This document shows positions 8,822 through 15,870 of a DNA stretch of 52,192 nt, one piece after another (position 1 is the stretch's first letter; each line of letters starts with the position of its first letter). The stretch spans positions 1 to 52,192 of the forward strand of contig JADHYM010000004.1 in the NCBI GenBank assembly GCA_016782445.1, in the 5' to 3' direction. The notes under the pieces are model-generated. The model was not told the origin of the DNA, made no database searches, and saw only the letters and a program-made list of their open reading frames with translations. The position numbers were made by a program, and so were the translations under genes. The DNA is from Candidatus Omnitrophota bacterium (GTDB taxonomy: Bacteria; Omnitrophota; Gorgyraeia; JABMRN01; RBG-13-46-9).

Positions 8822-10134
8822 AGAAAACGATTTGCATTGTAGGCGGTAAAAAAACATTCGAACATCTAACAAGGATTCTTCTTGCCCTGGGTCTGAAAGT
8901 AATCAACGAAAACACGGAAGGCAAAATAAAACGTCTATCAAGGCTAAAAAGCACAGGGCTTTTTATTTTGGATCTGGGTAGTTTAAAAAAAGGAAAGCTG
9001 AAATCAAAGTTGTTCCGAGTCCTCTCTGAGTCGGGTAAAAAGTTTATTGTTTTGGCTTCCGGGGCAACATTCGACGTCGTGCGGGAGGCGCGGGAAGCCG
9101 GCGCTGCCGACTGCATAATAAAACCATATAACCAGCGAGAATTTATAAGCCGCTTTAATGCCGTGTTGAACAACAAGCGCAGGATATCCTGTATAGGAGG
9201 CGGGACCGGGATTTTTCACCTGCTTTTGGGGCTAAAATCGCTGCCGGGAGTTCTACTCACATCCATTGTCAACACGACCGATGATGGCGGTTCCTCGGGC
9301 CGGCTTAAGGCATCTCTGGGCATTCTGCCTCCCGGCGATGTCAGGAGAAGCCTGGTCGCTCTTTCCAACGCGCCCGAAATGATGAATAAGGTCATGCTGT
9401 ACAGGTTTCGTAAAATAGAAGGGCTCGCCGGGCACAGCCTGGGAAATCTTTTTCTCACGGCCCTTACGGATATAAACAGGTCTTTTTCAAAAGCCGTCAA
9501 GGCCATCGGTGATATAATGAACATCCAGGGCATTGTTCAAGCGGTTGCGAAGGACCCTACGACATTGTTTGCGCTTTTTGAGGACGGTACAGTAATAAAA
9601 GGCGAAAGCATGATCGACATCGGAAAGGGCAGGAACCTAAAACTTCGCATAAAAAAAGTATGGCACGAACCCCCTATTCAATGCAGTGTCGAAGCGTTTT
9701 CTTCTATCATAAATTCGGATATAGTTATTCTCGGGCCCGGAGACCTTTTTACGAGTATCATAACCAATGTTCTCGTTAAAAATATAAATAGCGCGCTGGC
9801 CGAAACAAAAGCGAAAAAGATCTATATCTGCAACCTCATGACAAAACCGGGAGAAACCCCGGGGTACGATGCCTGCGATCATGTCAGGGAGATTGTGAAG
9901 TATACAGGAGGCGGCCGGCTGGATTACGTCATAATATCAAATACGAAGCTTTCCAAAAAAGCCATGAGGGAATATGCCGGCAAGGGCCAAATACCGGTTA
10001 AGGCCGGTGATACGGACGAGATCCGCCGCATGGCAAAAGGGCAGATTATACTGTCTGATGTCGGCGATTCAACCGACCTCGTAAGGCACAATGAGCCTAA
10101 AATAAGAAAGGCCATAAAAGCCATTCTTTCCTAA
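8818..10134 (+). CDS. Receiver-like domain fused to a YvcK/CofD-type protein
   Basis: 438 residues in two parts. Residues 1-118 look like a CheY-type receiver: a possible phosphoacceptor in LFILDLGSL and the conserved lysine in CIIKPYNQREF, but the N-terminal acidic pair is lost (ICIVGGKK). Residues 120-438 are a full YvcK/CofD domain with SCIGGGTGIFHLL, NTTDDGGSSGRL and PPGDVRRSL. YvcK proteins bind UDP-GlcNAc and link carbon status to cell-envelope metabolism; the related CofD makes 2-phospho-lactyl compounds in F420 synthesis. The TTG start overlaps the pelG stop (TTGA) behind a strong GAGGAGG site, so it is the last gene of the Pel operon. YvcK function is likelier than CofD by context; the fusion is unusual. 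Confidence 0.85.
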   Translation: MKKTICIVGGKKTFEHLTRILLALGLKVINENTEGKIKRLSRLKSTGLFILDLGSLKKGKLKSKLFRVLSESGKKFIVLASGATFDVVREAREAGAADCIIKPYNQREFISRFNAVLNNKRRISCIGGGTGIFHLLLGLKSLPGVLLTSIVNTTDDGGSSGRLKASLGILPPGDVRRSLVALSNAPEMMNKVMLYRFRKIEGLAGHSLGNLFLTALTDINRSFSKAVKAIGDIMNIQGIVQAVAKDPTTLFALFEDGTVIKGESMIDIGKGRNLKLRIKKVWHEPPIQCSVEAFSSIINSDIVILGPGDLFTSIITNVLVKNINSALAETKAKKIYICNLMTKPGETPGYDACDHVREIVKYTGGGRLDYVIISNTKLSKKAMREYAGKGQIPVKAGDTDEIRRMAKGQIILSDVGDSTDLVRHNEPKIRKAIKAILS

Positions 10135-10141
10135 CCCTCTT

Positions 10142-10176
10142 AGTATCAAGTCGCCGGAAGAATGCTTGGTTTGCAG
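10142..10176 (+). repeat. Dispersed intergenic repeat, copy A
   Basis: The segment contains TATCAAGTCGCCGGAAGAAT. Closely related segments occur at 31186-31220 and 42066-42100, each in a gap between transcription units and each upstream of a predicted promoter. Function is unknown; it may be a small non-autonomous element or a regulatory site. Confidence 0.55.
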
Positions 10177-10189
10177 CCTACTTTTACCC

Positions 10190-10218
10190 TTGACATAAAA
10201 GACGCGATGTGGTAAATT
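10190..10218 (+). promoter_or_regulatory. Sigma-70 promoter of rplM-rpsI
   Basis: TTGACA at 10190-10195, a 17-base spacer, and TAAATT at 10213-10218. The expected transcription start near 10225 is only about 7 bases before the rplM ATG at 10232, and no ribosome-binding site is visible, so the message would be essentially leaderless. Confidence 0.7.
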
Positions 10219-10231
10219 TACCGTCTATCTT

Positions 10232-10660
10232 ATGAAGACAACATACCCGAAAAAGGGTGAAATAATAAGGACGGTTTATCTTGCAGATGCGCGCGATAAG
10301 GTGCTTGGCAGAGCTGCCACGCGAATCGCGTCTATCCTGAAGGGAAAGCATAAGGTCGACTATTCGCCGCATCTCGATTGTGGAGACGGTGTTATTGTTC
10401 TAAATGCTGATAAGGTAAGGATTACGGGAAAAAAGCTTGAGCAAAAGGAATACAAGCGTTTTTCCGGCTATCCCGGCGGGTTGAAGCTTGAAAAGCTCGA
10501 GAGTCTCTTAAAAAGAAAGCCCACAGAGCCCTTAAGGCACGCTGTTTGGGGTATGCTTCCGAAGAATAAACTTGGGCGCCTCATGATAAAGCGCCTTAAA
10601 CTTTATACAGGGGATAAGCACCCTCATATAGCACAGAAACCGAAGCAACTAGAAGTTTAG
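10232..10660 (+). CDS. rplM: 50S ribosomal protein L13
   Basis: 142 residues, full length. Family motifs are present: DARDKVLGRAATRIASILKG near residue 19, then DCGDGVIVLNADKVRITG, and HAVWGMLPKNKLGR near residue 103. L13 is an early-assembly protein of the large subunit that binds 23S rRNA. It is paired with rpsI downstream, the conserved bacterial arrangement. The ATG lies almost at the predicted transcription start, with no Shine-Dalgarno sequence. Confidence 0.97.
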   Translation: MKTTYPKKGEIIRTVYLADARDKVLGRAATRIASILKGKHKVDYSPHLDCGDGVIVLNADKVRITGKKLEQKEYKRFSGYPGGLKLEKLESLLKRKPTEPLRHAVWGMLPKNKLGRLMIKRLKLYTGDKHPHIAQKPKQLEV

Positions 10661-10664
10661 TTAC

Positions 10665-10750
10665 GAAGGGACGAAAGGACGAGGGACGATGGACGAATCG
10701 TCTTTTCGTCTGAGCGAGCGAAGTGAGCGGTCGTCCTATCGTCCATCGGA
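10665..10750. repeat. Inverted array of GGACGA-type units between rplM and rpsI
   Basis: The left side repeats GGGACGA, AAGGACGA, GGGACGA and TGGACGA; the right side carries the inverse (TCGTCCTATCGTCC). CGATGGACG at 10687-10695 pairs with CGTCCATCG at 10740-10748. The inner part can fold again. It fills the gap between two ribosomal protein genes without a terminator-like T run. Confidence 0.6.
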
Positions 10751-10761
10751 ACGAGGAATAT

Positions 10762-11166
10762 ATGACAGAACAAATAAAAACGAAATACGTGCAGGCCACG
10801 GGCCGTCGGAAAGAATCTATCGCGCGGGTATTCTTGCGCGAAGGAACGGGTAAGATCTTAGTCAATAAACGTTCCTTTGAGGAATATTTCCCGCGGGAAT
10901 CGCACCGCCTTATTATCAACCAACCGATAAAAGCGGCACAACTTGAGAACAAGTTTGATATATCTGCTAATATACGGGGCGGCGGGGTAAGCGGACAGGC
11001 AGGCGCCTTGATGCATGGTATTTCAAGAGCCATCGTAAATTTTGATTTGAATCTTCGCTCGGTCCTGAAGAAGGAAGGGTTTCTAACAAGGGACCCCAGG
11101 GCAAAGGAAAGAAAGAAATACGGCAGAAAACGCGCCAGAAAGAGGTTTCAGTACTCCAAGCGCTAA
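10762..11166 (+). CDS. rpsI: 30S ribosomal protein S9
   Basis: 134 residues. S9 motifs are clear: [20 protein letters not shown] near the start, [18 protein letters not shown] in the middle, and the basic tail ending RKRFQYSKR, whose last residues reach the P-site tRNA in ribosomes. The ATG at 10762 follows a GAGG site and gives the normal family length. An in-frame start 13 codons earlier lies in the repeat array and was rejected. Expressed with rplM. Confidence 0.97.
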   Translation: MTEQIKTKYVQATGRRKESIARVFLREGTGKILVNKRSFEEYFPRESHRLIINQPIKAAQLENKFDISANIRGGGVSGQAGALMHGISRAIVNFDLNLRSVLKKEGFLTRDPRAKERKKYGRKRARKRFQYSKR

Positions 11167-11181
11167 TTCAAGACGCTTTAA

Positions 11182-11235
11182 CGAGTAATTGGTAATTGGT
11201 AATTTGTGAAAAAATGACAAATTACAAATTACTCG
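11182..11235. repeat. Hairpin made of AATTGGT-type units
   Basis: The left arm at 11182-11207 contains two AATTGGT units; a 9-base loop and a right arm at 11217-11235 (ACAAATTACAAATTACTCG) follow. The arms pair imperfectly over most of their length. It lies 15 bases after the rpsI stop and could act as a transcript end, but there is no T run. It shares its design with the other 7-base-unit arrays in the window. Confidence 0.6.
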
Positions 11236-11284
11236 AACATAACCAGAAAGTCTGCTCCGTCAAGTTTTCCGACGAGAAAATATA

Positions 11285-11313
11285 TTGACAGTGTAGGCTT
11301 TTTTGTTTATACT
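11285..11313 (+). promoter_or_regulatory. Sigma-70 promoter of the four-helix-bundle gene
   Basis: TTGACA at 11285-11290, a 17-base spacer, and TATACT at 11308-11313. Transcription would start near 11320, at the outer edge of the left repeat array and 37 bases before the ATG at 11357. The match to consensus is strong. Confidence 0.75.
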
Positions 11314-11318
11314 GGAAC

Positions 11319-11356
11319 AGCGGACAGAAGACAGAGGCCAGAGGTCAGAAGGCAGA
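11319..11356 (+). repeat. Left inverted array of CAGAAGA units
   Basis: About five units of the type CAGAAGA, CAGAGGC, CAGAGGT and CAGAAGG run directly into the ATG at 11357. They are the reverse complement of the units at 11743-11820, so the gene between is framed by inverted arrays. Confidence 0.75.
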
Positions 11357-11740
11357 ATGAAAACAATAGCGATTAAGAGCATAAACGATTTGAAAGTATA
11401 TAAAATAGCCTATGAACTTGCTATGGAGGTATTTGAAATAAGCAAAATGTTCCCAAAAGAAGAAACTTATTCATTAAAAGATCAAATTAGGCGTTCATCC
11501 AGATCGATTGCTATGAATATTAGAGAAGGTTATGCTAAGAGAAAGTATGAGCAAGTATTCATTCGACACCTAAACGATTCTTTAGGATCATCCGAAGAAA
11601 CAAGAGGGTGGTTGAGTTTTGCAAGAGATTGCAAATATATAAATGCAGTAGATCATAAAAGATTAGATGACAGATATGATGAGGTTAACGCCATGCTTTA
11701 TAGCTTAATGAACAGCTGGCAAAATTTTTCTAACCTATAA
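11357..11740 (+). CDS. Four-helix-bundle protein (23S rRNA intervening-sequence / S23 family)
   Basis: 127 residues. It shows the S23-family pattern: an N-terminal LKVYKIAYELAMEVFEIS helix, PKEETYSLKDQIRRSSRSIA, then NIREGYAKRK, and a C-terminal pair of helices with ETRGWLSFARDC. Relatives are encoded in intervening sequences of 23S rRNA genes and as free genes; their function is not settled, and one relative (Avd) assists diversity-generating retroelements. Here it is a free gene with its own strong promoter, between rpsI and argC. The ATG at 11357 was chosen because the region upstream is repeat array. Base use is AT-rich (about 30% GC in one hand-counted 60-base line) compared with its neighbours. 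Inverted 7-base-unit arrays flank it on both sides. Confidence 0.88.
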   Translation: MKTIAIKSINDLKVYKIAYELAMEVFEISKMFPKEETYSLKDQIRRSSRSIAMNIREGYAKRKYEQVFIRHLNDSLGSSEETRGWLSFARDCKYINAVDHKRLDDRYDEVNAMLYSLMNSWQNFSNL

Positions 11741-11742
11741 AA

Positions 11743-11820
<78 letters not shown>

Positions 11821-11829
11821 GAGTAAACG

Positions 11830-12852
11830 ATGATTAAAGTTGGAGTAATAGGCGCCACCGGTTATACGGGCGAAGAGATCGTGAAGATACTCATCCGGCA
11901 TAAGGATGTCGACCTGGCTGTGTTGCAGGCAGTGATCGAGAAAGAGGTGCCCATATCGGATATTTTACCTGAGTTAAAAGGTAAAACGAATCTCGTATGC
12001 AAAAAACCGGACCTGGAAGAAGCAAAGAAAAAAGCAGAACTTTTCTTTCTTGCTCTTCCGCACACCGTTTCAATGAAGATCGCGCCGGCGTTACTCGAAG
12101 CCGGTAAAAAGGTGATAGACCTGAGCGCGGATTATAGATTGGAAGCCGGCGAATACGAAAAGTGGTATAAAACAAAGCACATTGACACCGCCAATATCGA
12201 AAAAGCGGTATACGGCTTGCCCGAGCTTTTTAGGGAAAAAGTAAAGAAGGCTCATTTTATAGCAAACCCCGGCTGTTACCCGACGGGAGCGATGCTCGCG
12301 ATAGCACCGCTTCTTGAAAAGAATTTAATTCAAACCGATAATATAATATGCGACGCGAAGAGCGGGATTACAGGGGCAGGCCGAAAACCGGGATGGAACC
12401 TGGAAAACCCGGACATAAAAGGCAACTTTAAGGCGTATAAAGTAAACAGCCATCAGCATTCGCCGGAGATAGACAGGATACTAAGTGAGATTCACGGCAA
12501 AGGCATAAAAGTTACATTTGTTCCGCATCTTTTGCCGCTTGAGAGAGGCATACTCTCTACCGTATACATGAAAGCCAAAAGCGGCCTGGAATACGAAAAA
12601 GTCGCAGGAGTTTTCAGGGAAAAATACAAGAACTGTCCTTTTGTAAGGATAAAGCCTGAGGGAGAATTTCCGCAGCTAAAAGAAGTAGCGTGCACGAATT
12701 TCTTTGATCTTGGCCTGGCAGTGGATAAGAGTAAAAAGCTCATAATTGCGGTAAGCGCGATTGATAATTTATTAAAAGGCGCTGCGGGGCAAGCTGTACA
12801 GAACATGAATATAATGTGCGCATTCGAGGAGACTGAGGGTTTAACGAATTGA
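11830..12852 (+). CDS. argC: N-acetyl-gamma-glutamyl-phosphate reductase
   Basis: 340 residues, normal length. The N-terminal Rossmann motif GVIGATGYTGEE binds NADP, and the catalytic cysteine is in ANPGCYPTGAMLAIAPLL. It catalyses the third step of arginine synthesis, reducing N-acetylglutamyl phosphate to the semialdehyde. The GGAG ribosome site lies right at the inner edge of the preceding repeat array. It opens the arginine operon, separated from argJ by the two-gene insertion at 12972-13771. Confidence 0.95.
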   Translation: MIKVGVIGATGYTGEEIVKILIRHKDVDLAVLQAVIEKEVPISDILPELKGKTNLVCKKPDLEEAKKKAELFFLALPHTVSMKIAPALLEAGKKVIDLSADYRLEAGEYEKWYKTKHIDTANIEKAVYGLPELFREKVKKAHFIANPGCYPTGAMLAIAPLLEKNLIQTDNIICDAKSGITGAGRKPGWNLENPDIKGNFKAYKVNSHQHSPEIDRILSEIHGKGIKVTFVPHLLPLERGILSTVYMKAKSGLEYEKVAGVFREKYKNCPFVRIKPEGEFPQLKEVACTNFFDLGLAVDKSKKLIIAVSAIDNLLKGAAGQAVQNMNIMCAFEETEGLTN

Positions 12853-12856
12853 GTTT

Positions 12857-12891
12857 CTGAACCGGGTTCAGAAGAAGTGAACCCGGTTCAG
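12857..12891. repeat. Strong hairpin after argC
   Basis: CTGAACCGGGTTCA at 12857-12870 pairs perfectly with TGAACCCGGTTCAG at 12878-12891 around a 7-base GAAGAAG loop. Each arm is also nearly palindromic on its own. It sits 4 bases after the argC stop. It may stop or pause transcription before the inserted gene pair; no T run follows. Confidence 0.7.
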
Positions 12892-12971
12892 AAAGATACG
12901 AATGACTTCGATGAGATAAGGTATATTTGCTTTTCTCAAAAGAGACCTGGAAGTTTATAAAAAAATACAAA

Positions 12972-13202
12972 ATGAATGATTTTAACTTAGATCATCACAG
13001 AAGAAGATGGAAATCATACGGCGAGTTTGAAAAGAGGCAAAAAAGAATATTTCTTAATAGCCTTACTGTCGCAAAAAGCTTTAGAATATTTAAAAATCTT
13101 TTCGCCTTTGCATATAGCTGCAACAAAAAGATTAAGCCCGGACCGGAAAACTTAAAAGGACTTGTTCGAATACATCAGATGTTCGGGAGGGTCCAGAAGT
13201 GA
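12972..13202 (+). CDS. Small basic protein paired with a nucleotidyltransferase
   Basis: 76 residues from the ATG (91 if the TTG at 12927, which has a better-placed AAGG site, is used). It is rich in Lys/Arg and contains HHRRRWKSYGEFEKRQKR and a predicted helix KSFRIFKNLFAFAYSCN. It resembles, from memory, the short proteins often encoded just ahead of AbiEii/DUF6036-type nucleotidyltransferases. Its stop overlaps the GTG start of the next gene (GTGA), so the two are coupled. A partner or antitoxin-like role is inference; the function is unknown. Confidence 0.6.
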   Translation: MNDFNLDHHRRRWKSYGEFEKRQKRIFLNSLTVAKSFRIFKNLFAFAYSCNKKIKPGPENLKGLVRIHQMFGRVQK

Positions 13203-13771
13203 ATTTTACCGTTTCAAAGCTTAAGAAAATTATAAGACTGCTGTCTTCGGAAAAAATCGAATACGCAATACTGGGAGGAATAGCGGTTTTAGTATACGGC
13301 GAACCGAGATTTACCGCCGATATCGACATTAATATAATATTTGATAGAAAGCGGGTAGGCGAGCTGGTAAGAGCCGCAAAAAAGCACAATATATTCCCGG
13401 TAGCTAGGGACTCGAAAAAAATAGCCGAAAAAACCGGAGTGCTGTGCCTCAAACTTAAGGAAAAGCGCGAAAGCTTTTTTGTGGACATTATAATCGCTGA
13501 AAATATGCTTGAGTTTTCTGCGATAAAAAGAAGCCGTTTGAAAAAAATAGATTCTATCAAAGCCAGGTTTGTGAGTCCGGAGGACCTGGTGATACATAAA
13601 ATAACAGGCGCGAGAGCGCACGACTTTGATGATTTACAGAGCGTTCTTAGGCGTCAAAAAGGCAAGCTTGATTTAAGGTATATTACAAAATGGCTTAAAA
13701 AAATTGATGTTGCAAACGGAACAAGCTTAAGAAAAGAATTTAAACAACTGATAGCGGAAGCTAGAAAATGA
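13199..13771 (+). CDS. Nucleotidyltransferase-fold protein (AbiEii/DUF6036-like)
   Basis: 190 residues. The pol-beta-type nucleotidyltransferase motif is at residues about 22-46: YAILGGIAVLVYGEPRFTAD followed by IDIN, giving the GG...TxDID pattern. A further acidic strand (FFVDIII) and VSPEDLVIHKITGARAHDFD follow, as in AbiEii-like and related minimal nucleotidyltransferases. Such proteins can act as toxins by modifying tRNA or proteins, or be of unknown role. The GTG start sits behind a GGGAGG site and overlaps the previous stop; its own TGA overlaps the argJ ATG. So it is embedded in the arginine operon, which is unusual. Confidence 0.75.
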   Translation: MNFTVSKLKKIIRLLSSEKIEYAILGGIAVLVYGEPRFTADIDINIIFDRKRVGELVRAAKKHNIFPVARDSKKIAEKTGVLCLKLKEKRESFFVDIIIAENMLEFSAIKRSRLKKIDSIKARFVSPEDLVIHKITGARAHDFDDLQSVLRRQKGKLDLRYITKWLKKIDVANGTSLRKEFKQLIAEARK

Positions 13772-14955
13772 AAAAAATATTACCAAAAGGTTTTCTGGCC
13801 AGCGGTATACACTGTGGCCTTAAGAAAAGAAAGCCGGATCTTGCGCTTTTGTATTCAAAAATGGGCTGTAAGGCAGCCGGTATTTTTACGAAAAACAAGG
13901 TAAAGGCAGCGCCTGTTCTCGTATCAAAAGCAGTGCTTAAACAGAATAAGCCTATACACGCTATTATTACGAATAGCGCAAATGCCAACTGCTGCACCGG
14001 GTGGTATGGCCCGAGGGATGCGAAGCGCATGATGCATGCCGTAGGGAAAAGCCTTAAGATTGGTTTTAATAACATCCTTGTCATGTCAACAGGCATAATA
14101 GGAAAGAGGCTCCCGATAGAAAAAATAGAAAATTCCGTGCCAAAGCTAGTAAAAACGCTGTCCGAAAAAGGGCTTTTGAGCGCTTCAAAGGCAATACTTA
14201 CGACTGGTAAAAAACCGAGGGTATATACGGAAAAAATAGTAGTAAGGGGAAAGGAAATCATAATAACCGGCTTCGCAAAGGGGGCCGGGATGATAAATCC
14301 GAATATGGCTACCATGCTCGCTTTTCTTTTAACGGACGCAAGAGTCGACAAGAGCGCCTTAAAAGGCGCGTTAAAAGAAGCCGCAGACGGCACGTTTAAT
14401 TCCATAACCGTAGACGGCGACATGAGTACTAACGATTCCGTTATTCTTCTGGCAAACGGTTCTGCCGGGAACAGGCCGATAAAGAAAGAAACCAAGGAGT
14501 ACTCGGTTTTTCTGAAAGCCCTGACTCATATATGCGAAAAACTGTCCCAGGATATCATAAAAGACGGTGAGGGTGCGACAAAATTCGTTACGGTAACGGT
14601 CAAAAGCGCAGCGACAAAGAAAGACGCCTGCAAGGTAGCGCGTTCGATTGCAAATTCGCCTCTTGTGAAGACGAGCATACATGGTGAAAACCCGAACTGG
14701 GGGAGAGTCGCCTCAAGCGTGGGCGCAAGCGGCGCCAAGAGTATTGCGCCAAACAAAATAGAGGTTTATCTCGATGAGGTGTGCGTTTTTAAAAACGGAA
14801 AATTCACGATGCCCCAAGGCTTGAAATATGCGCGGATTTACAAAAAGAAAAATGTCTCGGTAATGGTAAATCTGAACGCGGGAAAAGAAGAGGCCACGGT
14901 TTTTACGTGCGACCTTTCTAAGAAATATGTCGAAATAAACGCGAGGTATAGCTAA
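13768..14955 (+). CDS. argJ: Bifunctional glutamate N-acetyltransferase / ornithine acetyltransferase
   Basis: 395 residues. The self-cleavage motif is in PNMATMLAFLLTDA, with the nucleophile threonine at about residue 182, and THSITVDGDMSTND-like sequence (FNSITVDGDMSTNDS) follows. The precursor splits into alpha and beta chains. ArgJ recycles the acetyl group from acetylornithine to glutamate, which explains the absence of argE and argA here. The ATG overlaps the stop of the nucleotidyltransferase gene (ATGA), and argB follows after 2 bases. Confidence 0.95.
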   Translation: MKKILPKGFLASGIHCGLKKRKPDLALLYSKMGCKAAGIFTKNKVKAAPVLVSKAVLKQNKPIHAIITNSANANCCTGWYGPRDAKRMMHAVGKSLKIGFNNILVMSTGIIGKRLPIEKIENSVPKLVKTLSEKGLLSASKAILTTGKKPRVYTEKIVVRGKEIIITGFAKGAGMINPNMATMLAFLLTDARVDKSALKGALKEAADGTFNSITVDGDMSTNDSVILLANGSAGNRPIKKETKEYSVFLKALTHICEKLSQDIIKDGEGATKFVTVTVKSAATKKDACKVARSIANSPLVKTSIHGENPNWGRVASSVGASGAKSIAPNKIEVYLDEVCVFKNGKFTMPQGLKYARIYKKKNVSVMVNLNAGKEEATVFTCDLSKKYVEINARYS

Positions 14956-14957
14956 AC

Positions 14958-15848
14958 ATGGAAGAAGCGATAAGAAAGTCACAAGTCCTCATAGAGGCGT
15001 TGCCGTACATAAAAAAGTTTTTCGGGAAAGTTTTTATCATAAAATTCGGTGGCTCCGCGCTTTCGGATGAAAAAATAAGGCATAGCGTGCTCGAGGATAT
15101 CATGTTCATGAACTACGCCGGCATGAAGCCGGTCCTTGTGCACGGCGGGGGGCCGTTCATAAACGAGAAGTTGAAAGAGGCGAAAAAGAAGCCACGGTTC
15201 GTAGACGGCCTTAGAGTAACCGATAAAAAAACGCTGGAAATAGTGGACTCGGCCCTGACAGAGCTTAACCGTACCATGGTAGAGGAAATTAAAAAAATGG
15301 GAGCCGAAGCCTTCGGCTTAAGCTGTAAGGAAAACAGATTGATCGTCGCTAAGAAAATACAAGGGACGAGCGAAGACGTAGGGTTCGTAGGCCAGGTCGA
15401 GTCGGTCGATACGACGGTTCTCACGAGGCTGATAAATACTAACATAATTCCGGTCGTGTCGCCGGTGGCGATGGGTGAAAACGGCGAACTTTATAATATA
15501 AACGCTGATGAAGCCGCCTCGCATCTTGCCATGGCCCTTAAGGCGGATAAACTTTTTGTCCTGACAAACGTGCGGGGCATAATGAAGGATAAAGACGATC
15601 TTGGCACGCTTTACGGATCTTTAAGCCTGTCCGACGTGAAGACGCTTTTAGATAAAAAAATCGTAGAATCGGGAATGATACCGAAGACAAAGGCTTGCAT
15701 GAGCGCGCTCGAGGGAAAGGTAAAGAAGGCGCACATAATAGACGGGAACCTCCCGCACGCGCTTCTTTTGGAAATATTCACGGATAAGGGTATTGGAACG
15801 GAAATTATTAAGTTGGGAAGAAGAACTAAGGCGACGGAAGGGTTATGA
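14958..15848 (+). CDS. argB: Acetylglutamate kinase
   Basis: 296 residues. Amino-acid-kinase motifs are present: IIKFGGSAL (phosphate-binding lysine), VLVHGGGPFINEKL, and the C-terminal SGMIPKTKACMSALE with the conserved MxPK segment. It phosphorylates N-acetylglutamate, usually the arginine-inhibited step. An N-terminal helix (about residues 1-22, EAIRKSQVLIEALPYIKKF) is present, a feature of arginine-sensitive hexameric enzymes, so feedback control is plausible. Confidence 0.96.
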   Translation: MEEAIRKSQVLIEALPYIKKFFGKVFIIKFGGSALSDEKIRHSVLEDIMFMNYAGMKPVLVHGGGPFINEKLKEAKKKPRFVDGLRVTDKKTLEIVDSALTELNRTMVEEIKKMGAEAFGLSCKENRLIVAKKIQGTSEDVGFVGQVESVDTTVLTRLINTNIIPVVSPVAMGENGELYNINADEAASHLAMALKADKLFVLTNVRGIMKDKDDLGTLYGSLSLSDVKTLLDKKIVESGMIPKTKACMSALEGKVKKAHIIDGNLPHALLLEIFTDKGIGTEIIKLGRRTKATEGL

Positions 15849-15870
15849 TAGTCATAAGGGGTAAGGTAAG

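Noticed and set aside
8818-10134. CofD (F420 pathway) as function of the second domain
   Set aside because: No other F420 genes are present, and the operon context is envelope polysaccharide, which fits YvcK better. Not fully excluded.
10723-10761. Earlier start for rpsI
   Set aside because: The extra 13 codons lie in the GGACGA repeat array; the ATG at 10762 has a ribosome site and gives the normal S9 length.
12927-12971. TTG start for the small protein before the nucleotidyltransferase
   Set aside because: Kept only as an alternative: it has a better-placed AAGG site, but the residues it adds are not typical of the partner proteins I recall, while the ATG at 12972 starts right before the conserved-looking part.
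13761-14495. Reverse-strand frame of 244 codons opposite argJ
   Set aside because: It is the antisense shadow of a complete argJ; there is no ribosome site and no family pattern.
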